From Rhodobacter sp. (lineage in GTDB: Bacteria > Pseudomonadota > Alphaproteobacteria > Rhodobacterales > Rhodobacteraceae): a stretch of 64,000 nucleotides of DNA. The stretch spans positions 186,001 through 250,000 of the forward strand of contig JACKKF010000004.1 in NCBI GenBank assembly GCA_020637555.1, written 5' to 3'. The notes beneath the pieces are model-generated. The model ran no database searches, had not been told where the DNA came from, and was given only the letters and a program-made list of their open reading frames with translations. Every line of letters starts with the position of its first letter. Within the stretch, counting starts at the first letter, position 1. Below are positions 27,537 through 34,530 of this stretch, one piece after another. The translations under genes were made by a program, and so were the position numbers.

Positions 27537-28943
27537 TTACTCCATCACATAGCCGTAGCCGCCGCGGAAGTCCTGGCGAGCTACTTCGCCGGCACCACCG
27601 CTTGCGCCCGTGATCCGGCCGTTCAGGAACAGTTCGCGTTCCGACGGCGGGCGAATCCGGTCGGTGGGCAGGATCAGCGCGTCGCTGCGGGTCGGCGTGA
27701 CCAGATGCGCGGTGACGAAGATCATCAGTTCGCTCTGGCTGCGCTGGTAATTCGTGCTGCGGAACAGGGCGCCCAGAACCGGCAGGTCGCCCAGCCACGG
27801 AACCTGGTCGATATTCCCCTGGAAATCGTCCTGCAACAGCCCGGCGATGGCAAAGCTTTCGCCGTCATGCAGTTCGACCGTGGTCGAGGTCTGCCGCCGA
27901 CGGAACGCCGGCACGGTCACGCCGCCGGTGCTGACCCCGTTCGAGGCATCCAGGCTGGACACGCTGGCATCCATCGTCAGGTTGATCTGGCTGTCGTTGC
28001 CGACGACCGGGGTAAAGGTCAGTTCCACACCGAACGGGCGATAGTCGATCGACACCGACCCCGAGCTGCCGACGACCGGCACGGGGATCTCGCCACCGGC
28101 GAGGAAATGCGCCTCTTGTCCAGACAGGGCGGTCAGGCTGGGTTCGGACAGGGTCCGCGCCAGGCCGTTCGATTCCAGGGCTTCCAGCATCACCTGGAAC
28201 TGCACGCTGCCGATGGTGAAACCACCCGACAGAACGCCCTGGCGATCCGCGCCCGTCGGCGACACGCTGCCACCCAGGGCCGCCGTCGCCGCCGCCGCCG
28301 TGCTGAAGCCACCGCTGCCCAGGACGTTTCCGCCGCCGCCCACCGCGAGGCTCGCCGCAAGGTTCTGTGCGGCGGTGCGCTGAACTTCAGAGAACCGCAC
28401 CTGCAGCATGACCTGCTGGCTGCCGCCCACGCTCATCAGGTTCGACACGCGGCCCGGGGCATAGCGTTCGGCCAGTTGCAGCGCGGCATCCATGCGCGCG
28501 GCCGAGGTCACGACGCCCGACATCACGATCCCATCGTTCGCGGTGCGGACCTCGATGTTCTCGGACGGCAGGATCTGCCGCAGGCGTTCGCGGAATTCGG
28601 CAACATCGGGCGTCACCTGGACCTCGACGTTGGCGATCAACTCGCCGTTCGCGCCCAGGATGGTCAGGGTCGTGCGGCCGGGCGCCTTGCCCAGCACATA
28701 GATCGACCTGTCGGACAGCGTTGAAATGTCGGCAATGCCCGGATTGGCGATCGACAGTTCGACAAAGGGCGTGTCGGAATCGACCACAACCGCGCGGTTC
28801 ATCGCGACGCTGAGGGTATCCCGGATGCTGGTCGAGGCCACGCGCAAGGTCTGAGCCTCGGCGCTGCCCACGGGGACAAACGGGGTTGCCAGGCCTGCAA
28901 GGGCCAGCGCCAACGAAGGCGCGAAACTACTCTTAACGGTCAT
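27537..28943 (-). CDS. cpaC: Tad pilus secretin CpaC/RcpA
   Basis: The 468-residue outer-membrane secretin has a signal peptide ending near residue 30 (GSAEAQ), a pilus N-domain (LSIANPGIADISTLSDRSIYVLGKAPGRTTLTI), a BON-like domain (about 100-170) and the C-terminal secretin domain (about 230-440) with VPVVGSSGSVSIDYRPFGVELTFTPVV and VPWLGDLPVLGALFRS. It forms the channel for the Flp pilus. The ATG at 28941-28943 (MTVKSSF) gives a proper signal peptide. Confidence 0.93.
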   Translation of the reverse strand: MTVKSSFAPSLALALAGLATPFVPVGSAEAQTLRVASTSIRDTLSVAMNRAVVVDSDTPFVELSIANPGIADISTLSDRSIYVLGKAPGRTTLTILGANGELIANVEVQVTPDVAEFRERLRQILPSENIEVRTANDGIVMSGVVTSAARMDAALQLAERYAPGRVSNLMSVGGSQQVMLQVRFSEVQRTAAQNLAASLAVGGGGNVLGSGGFSTAAAATAALGGSVSPTGADRQGVLSGGFTIGSVQFQVMLEALESNGLARTLSEPSLTALSGQEAHFLAGGEIPVPVVGSSGSVSIDYRPFGVELTFTPVVGNDSQINLTMDASVSSLDASNGVSTGGVTVPAFRRRQTSTTVELHDGESFAIAGLLQDDFQGNIDQVPWLGDLPVLGALFRSTNYQRSQSELMIFVTAHLVTPTRSDALILPTDRIRPPSERELFLNGRITGASGGAGEVARQDFRGGYGYVME

Positions 28944-29102
28944 GTGATCCTGCCTCTCGATCACCTCAGGATGCCAGCATCTTGCGCACCGGTCAGGCCT
29001 AGAATGCTTGAATCCGGTTTTTTATGCAAGTTTCAATTGTTTGCAGCGCGTTTTTCGAGTCGTTTCCCGGATTTGCCCCGAGGTTTCGCGGTTTGGCCAC
29101 GC

Positions 29103-29125
29103 GAAAGCCCCCATATCTGGGGGCT
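29103..29125 (-). terminator. hairpin after cpaB
   Basis: AGCCCCCA and TGGGGGCT form a perfect 8-base stem (29106-29125) with a four-base loop, followed on the minus strand by TTT. It lies about 25 bases past the cpaB stop. The T-tract is short, so partial termination is likelier, leaving room for a cpaC promoter in 28944-29105. Confidence 0.5.
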
Positions 29126-29148
29126 GCCGCTGTGGCGCGAATGTCGCG

Positions 29149-29985
29149 TCAGTTGGTGCAAGGGATCTCGATCATGACAACCTCGGATCCGCGACGGGTG
29201 CGCACGGTGCAGCGTTCCGCGACCGGGGCGGCCCGCGTTTCCATGCCCAGCAGGCTGCGGCTGTCCACCTGGATCTGGCTGACGGCGGTCGTGTCGTCCA
29301 GGCCGACCAGCGACAGCGACAGGCGGCCGGTGGACTGGCCCTGCGCCAGTGTGGCGATCATTTCGGGCGCGGCCTCGATCGTGACCGACCGGGGAATGCC
29401 GTTGAAGGTGCGGTCCTGATCGCCGTTTTCGTCCAGCGCGATGATCTTGACGCCGCTGGACAGCAGGCGCGTGACCTCGCCGTCCTGGCCGCCGCGGCCG
29501 GTCCAGTAGATGTCGACCGTGTCGGAGGGGCGCAGCGTGCCCGAAATCCCGCTGTTCTGGTCCACGCGAATCGTGAAGGCGCGCATGCCGGGGGTCAGCA
29601 TGGCGGTGATCCCTGCCGGCTGTCCCGGCTCGCTGACCTTGACGGCCATCAGGGGTTCCATCGGCTCCATCGCGCGCAGCGCGACACGCGGGCGATCAGG
29701 GTCGGGAACGACGTCTTCCATGGTCTGGAACACGCCGGGCGGAACCGCGTCCGCGGGCCAGGCGACACTGCGGACGTCGACGGGGCGGATGGGCTCGCCG
29801 TAACGCAGCGGCCGCGCGGCGACCATCACCTCGACGGTTGCGGTCGGGGCGACGGTGTTGGCGCCGCGTGCCTGGGCGACGGCCAGGGCCTGACGGGTTT
29901 GCTGCACATAGTTCTGGGCCATGTAGACGCCGAAACCAGCCAGCGCCAGGCCGATGCCGAGGACTCCGATCTGAACAGCGCGCAT
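29149..29985 (-). CDS. cpaB: Tad pilus assembly protein CpaB/RcpC
   Basis: The 278-residue periplasmic protein has one N-terminal membrane helix (IGVLGIGLALAGFGVYMA, about 5-22), a SAF-like domain (about 45-110, VMVAARPLRYGEPIRPVDVRSVAWP) and the RcpC/CpaB domain with MRAFTIRVDQNSGISGTLRPSDTVDIYW. It is an accessory of the secretin. The ATG at 29983-29985 (MRAVQIG) is chosen because the upstream in-frame part overlaps the end of the pilin transcript. A nearby flp terminator upstream (30109-30146) suggests cpaB is expressed partly by read-through. Confidence 0.9.
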   Translation of the reverse strand: MRAVQIGVLGIGLALAGFGVYMAQNYVQQTRQALAVAQARGANTVAPTATVEVMVAARPLRYGEPIRPVDVRSVAWPADAVPPGVFQTMEDVVPDPDRPRVALRAMEPMEPLMAVKVSEPGQPAGITAMLTPGMRAFTIRVDQNSGISGTLRPSDTVDIYWTGRGGQDGEVTRLLSSGVKIIALDENGDQDRTFNGIPRSVTIEAAPEMIATLAQGQSTGRLSLSLVGLDDTTAVSQIQVDSRSLLGMETRAAPVAERCTVRTRRGSEVVMIEIPCTN

Positions 29986-30041
29986 GGGAAACTCCTGAAC
30001 GGTTGTCACTGTTACGATGAGGGCACCCGCGCAGGGCGGGG

Positions 30042-30392
30042 CTATGGTCCGACCCTGCCCGACGATTGGGGCAGGAACGTGGCGTGACAAAGGGAAAGCT
30101 GTGACGGGAAAAAAAGAAGCGGACCGCATCGGGGGATGCGGTCCGCCTGGCCCCGTGCCGGGGCCGGGAATGGGATCTGTTGCTGGTTCACGCCCAGCTC
30201 GCCCAGCGTCGCAACGGTCGCACCCGACAGCGAGGTCGAGATGTCGGTGGCCAGATCGCCCACGCCGGTGCGGACGGACGAGATGACGGCCAGACCCAGG
30301 CCGACGATGGCGGCGGTCAGCACCACCCAGTCAACGGTCACGGCGCCCGATTCGTTGGCGGCGAAGGCTTTGATGTTCGAGAAGATGGTCAT
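30042..30392 (-). CDS. flp: Flp-type pilin, copy 1, with lost stop codon and a 46-residue extension
   Basis: The first 70 residues match the neighbouring Flp pilins almost exactly (MTIFSNIKAFAANESG, leader cleavage after Gly16, then AVTVDW and the hydrophobic pilin helix). In the other copies the ORF ends at GVNQ with TAA; here that codon is CAA, so the frame runs on for 46 residues (QQIPFPAPARG...) to TAG at 30042-30044. The extension crosses the gene's own intrinsic terminator at 30109-30146. A transcript ending there would have no stop codon. It is either a decaying copy, a rescue-dependent gene or a base-call error. Confidence 0.8.
   Translation of the reverse strand: MTIFSNIKAFAANESGAVTVDWVVLTAAIVGLGLAVISSVRTGVGDLATDISTSLSGATVATLGELGVNQQQIPFPAPARGQADRIPRCGPLLFFPSQLSLCHATFLPQSSGRVGP
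30109..30146 (-). terminator. strong intrinsic terminator of flp copy 1
   Basis: On the minus strand a perfect 12-base stem (30135-30146 with 30119-30130, GGGG/CCCC loop) is followed by TTCTTTTTTT (30109-30118). It is the best terminator in the window. Because copy 1 has lost its usual stop, this terminator lies inside the extended reading frame. Confidence 0.9.
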
Positions 30393-30784
30393 GGTCGTGC
30401 TCTCCAGGTTGATGGTTACTGCTACAAGGGCCGGAACATCGAACGTGGGGTTGAGGGGGGTTGATCCGCTCTCCGTTCCGGTAGCTTTGTTTTCGCCCTG
30501 ATTCACGGCGCCCCGATGGGCGGAATGGGGCGATTTCAGGGCAAACCTGGTGCCTTTTCGTGATTTGTTTCCGCAACTTGCGTGGCCCGTCAGGTTTGTC
30601 GGGAACTGTTGCCCGGGGTGCAACAGGCGCGGTTCGCCCCCTGGCCCTGGCCGAATCCCGGTTTCCGGATCTGCCGCGCGATTCCCCGGGCCCGCTGTGG
30701 CCGACAGTCTGGCGCGCAGTCTGGCCCGGAATCGAAAAGGCCGCCCTCGCGGGCGGCCAGATCGGTCGTCTGTGTGGCGGGGGA
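30393..30784. other. gene-free spacer between flp copies 1 and 2
   Basis: This 392-base stretch holds the leader of flp copy 1 with an exact GGAGAG ribosome site at about 30406, segments homologous to the spacer at 30998-31351 (for example GGGTTGAGGGGG near 30452 and GAATGGGGCGA near 30521), and the terminator of flp copy 2 at its far end. I see no other gene. A promoter for copy 1 may lie here but no clear -35/-10 pair stands out. Confidence 0.6.
30732..30758 (-). terminator. terminator of flp copy 2
   Basis: GGCCGCCC (30739-30746) and GGGCGGCC (30751-30758) form a perfect 8-base stem with a four-base loop, followed on the minus strand by TTTTCGAT. The same sequence recurs after flp copy 3 at 31298-31324. 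The T-tract is only four long, so some read-through is expected. Confidence 0.65.
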
Positions 30785-30997
30785 TTACTGGTTCACGCCC
30801 AGCTCGCCCAGCGTCGCAACGGTCGCACCCGACAGCGAGGTCGAGATGTCGGTGGCCAGATCGCCCACGCCGGTGCGGACGGACGAGATGACGGCCAGGC
30901 CCAGGCCGACGATGGCGGCGGTCAGCACGACCCAGTCAACGGTCACGGCGCCCGATTCGTTGGCGGCGAAGGCTTTGAGGTTCGAGAAGATCGTCAT
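30785..30997 (-). CDS. flp: Flp-type pilin, copy 2
   Basis: A 70-residue class III prepilin: basic/aromatic leader MTIFSNLKAFAANESG, cleavage expected after Gly16 by CpaA, then AVTVDWVVLTAAIVGLGLAVISSV as the polymerising helix. The +5/+6 residues are Asp-Trp where classical Flp has Glu-Tyr. It differs from copy 1 by Leu7 and from copy 3 by a few residues near the C-terminus. Ribosome site GGAGAG lies ten bases upstream. It is the structural subunit of the Tad pilus. Confidence 0.93.
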   Translation of the reverse strand: MTIFSNLKAFAANESGAVTVDWVVLTAAIVGLGLAVISSVRTGVGDLATDISTSLSGATVATLGELGVNQ

Positions 30998-31351
30998 GGT
31001 TGTGCTCTCCAGGTTCGATTTGTTTCATACTCTGCTGCGCCGACCCGAGAACCGGAGGGTTGAGGGGGTTTGATACCGTTCCCCGTTTCGACAGGGTCCT
31101 TTTCCCCCGAAACGGCGGCAGGACCTTGGCAGAATGGGGCGAAAATCGGGCAGGCTGGCGGTCATTGCGTGACTTGATCCCGGGGTGGGAACAGTTCCGA
31201 TCCTGCGCGGCTTTCGTTTCCAGATCGCGACTCGGCGGGCTTGACGGCCTCAAAGCAGCGACTCGGCGGGGGTGTCGGCGCGAACCGGCGGGGCGAATCG
31301 AAAAGGCCGCCCTCGCGGGCGGCCAGTTCGGTCGTCTGGGGGCGGCGTTGA
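30998..31351. other. gene-free spacer between flp copies 2 and 3
   Basis: This 354-base stretch contains the leader of copy 2 (19 of 20 bases nearest the start like copy 1), blocks shared with the spacer at 30393-30784 and the terminator of copy 3. It has no supported gene. The shared blocks show that the duplicated unit is about 570-600 bases long and includes promoter-proximal and terminator sequence, not only the coding part. Confidence 0.6.
31298..31324 (-). terminator. terminator of flp copy 3
   Basis: GGCCGCCC (31305-31312) and GGGCGGCC (31317-31324) form an 8-base stem, followed by TTTTCGAT on the minus strand. It is identical to the terminator of copy 2. Confidence 0.65.
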
Positions 31352-31564
31352 TTACTGGTTCACGCCCAGGGTGCCCAGGGTCGCAACGGTCGCGCCCGAC
31401 AGCGAGGTCGAGATGTCGGTGGCCAGATTGCCCACGCCGGTGCGGACGGACGAGATGACGGCCAGGCCCAGGCCGACGATGGCGGCGGTCAGCACGACCC
31501 AGTCAACGGTCACGGCGCCCGATTCGTTGGCGGCGAAGGCTTTGATGTTCGAGAAGATCGTCAT
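31352..31564 (-). CDS. flp: Flp-type pilin, copy 3
   Basis: The 70-residue prepilin is nearly identical to copies 1 and 2 (MTIFSNIKAFAANESG leader, AVTVDW start of the mature chain), with Asn for Asp in VGNLATD and Thr for Glu in LGTLGVNQ. Its leader differs from the other copies (GGAGTAAACC before ATG), so translation or transcription may be set differently. It is the first tad gene in transcription order and faces the lytic transglycosylase gene across a 231-base divergent region. Confidence 0.93.
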   Translation of the reverse strand: MTIFSNIKAFAANESGAVTVDWVVLTAAIVGLGLAVISSVRTGVGNLATDISTSLSGATVATLGTLGVNQ

Positions 31565-31795
31565 GGTTTACTCCAGTTTACCATTCATGGGTGCCCACCT
31601 CTGCGGCCGGTCGGGGATAACCGGACATCCGTGCGGGACAGGTGTGTTTTCCCCCTGCGCGGTGTCGGGATTACGGCGGCGGCCGGAAACATCGGGGCCT
31701 TTGCGGGGCATTATCGCGAAGGCCGTTTCCTGCGGTTGAGTGCAGGTTTGCGCGGCGGCTGTTTTTCTGGCACTGTGCGGAAAACAAGAGGGGCC

Positions 31796-32650
31796 ATGCC
31801 GAGCAGCTCGCCCACAGTCACGACGCTGATTCTGGTTGCCCTGACCGGGGTGGCCTGCCTCGTGCTGCCCGCGACCGCCCAGGATTTCGGTGCGCGCCGG
31901 ATCGGTGTGGCGCCCATGGATGGCCGACATCGGATCACCGTGCAGATCGACCCCGAGGAACAGGCGCGCCGGATCGCACCGCCAACGGCCCAGCCTGCCG
32001 CGCAACCGGCCCTGCGCCCGGCATCGCCGGAGGACGCGGTCGCCGGCGCGCGCTTTGGCTGGTTCTGGAACCATGTGCCCCCCGGCGGCGATCCCGCCCC
32101 GGGTCGGTATCTGGCGGCCATGGCCGCGCTGACCAATGCGCCTGAGGGATCGCAGGTTCCGCAGCCCAGCGTGCAGCACCTGCAGGACATCGCGGCCTCG
32201 CACGGGGCGGACATCCTGCGCGCGACGATCGGCACCCATGTCTCGCCCGCGCTGGCGCTGGCGGTGATCGCGGTGGAAAGCGCGGGCCGTCCCGGCGCGG
32301 TCAGCCACGCGGGTGCACAGGGCCTGATGCAACTGATTCCCGCCACCGCCGACCGCTTCGGCGTGGAGAACGCCCTCGATCCCGCGCAGAACATCCAGGG
32401 GGGCGTGGCCTATCTGGACTGGCTGCTGGGCGAATTCGACGGCGATGTCGTGCTGGCGCTGGCGGGTTACAATGCCGGCGAGGGTGCGGTGCGCCGCTCG
32501 GGTGGGGTGCCGCCCTATGCCGAGACGCGCGACTATGTGCCCAAGGTTCTGGCCGCCTGGTCGGTCGCGCGCGGCCTGTGCGCCACGGTGCCCGAGCTGC
32601 CCTCGGACGGGTGCGTCTTTGCGATTCGCGCGGTGGGACGCGCGGGTTAG
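31796..32650 (+). CDS. secreted lytic transglycosylase (SLT domain)
   Basis: The 284-residue protein has a signal peptide (about 1-29, ending LPATAQ), a Pro/Ala linker and a C-terminal SLT domain (about 140-255) with the catalytic glutamate Glu161 in AVIAVESAGRPGAVSHAGAQGLMQLIPATA and the AGYNAGEGAV motif. It cleaves peptidoglycan with 1,6-anhydro product. Such enzymes open the wall for pili and secretion machines; here it is divergent from the flp genes. The ATG at 31796 (MPSSSP) gives a proper signal sequence. Its end overlaps the ArsC-like gene by four bases on the other strand. Confidence 0.88.
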   Translation: MPSSSPTVTTLILVALTGVACLVLPATAQDFGARRIGVAPMDGRHRITVQIDPEEQARRIAPPTAQPAAQPALRPASPEDAVAGARFGWFWNHVPPGGDPAPGRYLAAMAALTNAPEGSQVPQPSVQHLQDIAASHGADILRATIGTHVSPALALAVIAVESAGRPGAVSHAGAQGLMQLIPATADRFGVENALDPAQNIQGGVAYLDWLLGEFDGDVVLALAGYNAGEGAVRRSGGVPPYAETRDYVPKVLAAWSVARGLCATVPELPSDGCVFAIRAVGRAG

Positions 32651-32988
32651 AGCAGCGGCGCGATCGCTTCGACCGGGCGACCGATCACCGCACGGGCGCC
32701 CTTGCGGATGACCGGGCGTTCGATCAGCGCACTGTCCGCCGCCATCGCCGCGATGATCGCCGCATCGGATTCCGATTTCAGCGCCGCGCCTTCCTTGCGC
32801 AACAAGGCCGCGGGCGGCAGGTCCAGCGCCGTCAGCATGGCGCGGATCTCGTCGGCGCTGGGCGGGTCCTTCAGGTAAAGGCGCACCTCGGGCGTCAGGC
32901 CGCGGTCTTGCAGATAGGCCAGGGCCTGCCGCGATTTGGAACAGCGCGGATTGTGCCAGATCACCAGCGTGTCGGGGTTCACAGCCAT
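32647..32988 (-). CDS. arsC: ArsC/Spx-family arsenate reductase-like protein
   Basis: The 113-residue thioredoxin-fold protein has the glutaredoxin-linked ArsC active site HNPRCSKSRQAL with Cys16, then RKEGAALKSE and the substrate-region arginines ERPVIRKGARAVIGRP. Such proteins reduce arsenate to arsenite with glutathione and glutaredoxin. No ars operon genes are nearby, so a general reductase role is also possible. It overlaps pyrD by ten bases and is probably co-transcribed with it. Confidence 0.85.
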   Translation of the reverse strand: MAVNPDTLVIWHNPRCSKSRQALAYLQDRGLTPEVRLYLKDPPSADEIRAMLTALDLPPAALLRKEGAALKSESDAAIIAAMAADSALIERPVIRKGARAVIGRPVEAIAPLL

Positions 32989-34031
32989 GCGTCCCTCCCT
33001 GTTCCGACGGCATCGGCCACTGTCGCGAAACCGTCGCGCGCCAGCAAGGTCTCAAGCCCGCGCGCGATCTCGGCCACCAGCGAGAACCCGTGATACACCA
33101 GCGCGGAATAGAGCTGCACCGCGCTCGCGCCGGCGCGGATCTTGGCATAGGCGGCCTCGGCCGAGTCGATGCCACCGACGCCGATCAGCGGCAGGCGCCC
33201 GTCCGTCAGGCGCGACAACCGGGCCAGAACCCGCGTCGATTTCTCGAACAGGGGGGCGCCGGACAGACCGCCGGCCTGCGCGCGGTCACGGCTGACAAGC
33301 CCCTCGCGCCCAAGCGTGGTATTGGTCGCGATGATCGCGTCCAGCCCACTGCCGCGGGCGACTTCGGCAATGCCTTCCAGTCCCTCGGCGTCGAGATCGG
33401 GCGCAATCTTCAGGAACACGGGAATGTGGCGCTCCAGGTCGGCGCGGGCCTGCATGACGCCGGCCAGCAGCGCCGACAGGGCCGCGGGCCCTTGCAGGTC
33501 ACGCAGTTTCTCGGTGTTGGGCGAGGACACGTTCACGGTGACGAAATCGACATGCGGGCCACAGGTCCGCAGCACCTGCGCGAAATCGGCGGCGCGGTCG
33601 GCGCTGTCCTTGTTCGCCCCCAGGTTCAGGCCGACCACCGGGCCATCGGGCCGCTGCGCCAGACGCGCCGCGATCGCCTGCGCCCCGTCGTTGTTGAAAC
33701 CGAAGCGGTTGATGACGGCGCGGTCCTCGGTCAGGCGGAACAGGCGCGGCCTGGGGTTGCCGGGTTGCGGGCGTGGGGTGGCCGCGCCGACCTCGACAAA
33801 ACCGAAACCCGCGCGGGCCAGCGGGCGCAGGGCGACGGCGTTCTTGTCGAACCCGGCCGCCAGCCCCACGGGGTTCGGCAGTTGCAAGCCAGCCACCCGG
33901 GTGCGCAGCCGGGGCGATGTGACCGTTCCCGGCAACGGCACCAGCCCGGCGTTCAGGGCCTTCAGCGCCAGGCCATGCCCGGTTTCCGGGTCGATCCGGT
34001 GCATGGCCCACAGGCCCAGCGCCTCGATCAT
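32979..34031 (-). CDS. pyrD: dihydroorotate dehydrogenase (quinone), class 2
   Basis: PyrD (350 residues) oxidises dihydroorotate to orotate with membrane quinone in pyrimidine synthesis. The class 2 marks are an N-terminal membrane-associating helix (IDPETGHGLALKALNAG), VGLAAGFDKNAVA, the catalytic-serine segment VTVNVSSPNTEKLRDLQ and the FMN-binding IGVGGIDSAEAAYAKIRAGASAVQLYSALVY. ATG 34031 was chosen; it shares its first base position with the stop region of the DUF952 gene, so they are coupled. Confidence 0.95.
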   Translation of the reverse strand: MIEALGLWAMHRIDPETGHGLALKALNAGLVPLPGTVTSPRLRTRVAGLQLPNPVGLAAGFDKNAVALRPLARAGFGFVEVGAATPRPQPGNPRPRLFRLTEDRAVINRFGFNNDGAQAIAARLAQRPDGPVVGLNLGANKDSADRAADFAQVLRTCGPHVDFVTVNVSSPNTEKLRDLQGPAALSALLAGVMQARADLERHIPVFLKIAPDLDAEGLEGIAEVARGSGLDAIIATNTTLGREGLVSRDRAQAGGLSGAPLFEKSTRVLARLSRLTDGRLPLIGVGGIDSAEAAYAKIRAGASAVQLYSALVYHGFSLVAEIARGLETLLARDGFATVADAVGTGRDAWL

Positions 34032-34369
34032 CAGATCACCCCTTCGGGAAAGATGTGGCCCGCGGCACCCAGCGGCAGCGACTTGTCCCAGATGACATCG
34101 TCCAGGGTCATCTCGCGATAGAGATGCGGGAACAGCGCCCCGCCGCGCGACGGTTCCCATTTCAGCGCAGGGCCCAGCCGGTCGGCATCGACGGCGACCA
34201 GAACCAGATCGCTCACCCCGGCAAAGTGCCTGGCGGCGGTCTCGGCCACCTGTTGCGCGGTCGAAAGGTGGATATAGCCGTCGGACAGGTCGATGGGCGC
34301 GCCCGCGGTGTGGCCCCGGGCGGTCAGCGCATCCCATTCGGGGCGGCGGAAGATCTTGAAAATCAGCAT
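34031..34369 (-). CDS. DUF952 domain-containing protein
   Basis: The 112-residue protein matches DUF952: MLIFKIFRRPEWDAL, GAPIDLSDGYIHLSTAQQVAETAARHFAG and FPHLYREMTLDDVIWDKSL. The family is small, cytoplasmic and uncharacterised; a histidine in GYIHLST is conserved. It precedes pyrD with no gap, which is common in Rhodobacterales. The 161-base region upstream (34370-34530) is a divergent promoter gap with the 5'-nucleotidase gene. Confidence 0.82.
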   Translation of the reverse strand: MLIFKIFRRPEWDALTARGHTAGAPIDLSDGYIHLSTAQQVAETAARHFAGVSDLVLVAVDADRLGPALKWEPSRGGALFPHLYREMTLDDVIWDKSLPLGAAGHIFPEGVI

Positions 34370-34530
34370 GGCTTGCTCATGCCCAATGAGGGGCGCCCGG
34401 TCAATGGGCGTCGGTGACCGACGGTGTCACGCTGCCGTCGCGAGAGGCTGCCAACCCGGCACAGAAACTTTGACTCGGCGCGGGGACACGCGCACTCTTT
34501 GACCTTGCGGAAAAACAACAGGGGTTTCAG

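Noticed and set aside
30042..31564. flp triplication as a mobile element
   Set aside because: No transposase, target duplication or terminal repeats; tandem duplication explains the pattern.
31772..31787. TGGCACTGTGCGG resembling a sigma54 -24/-12 promoter upstream of the lytic transglycosylase
   Set aside because: The -24 TGGCAC fits but the -12 TTGC element is absent at the required spacing.
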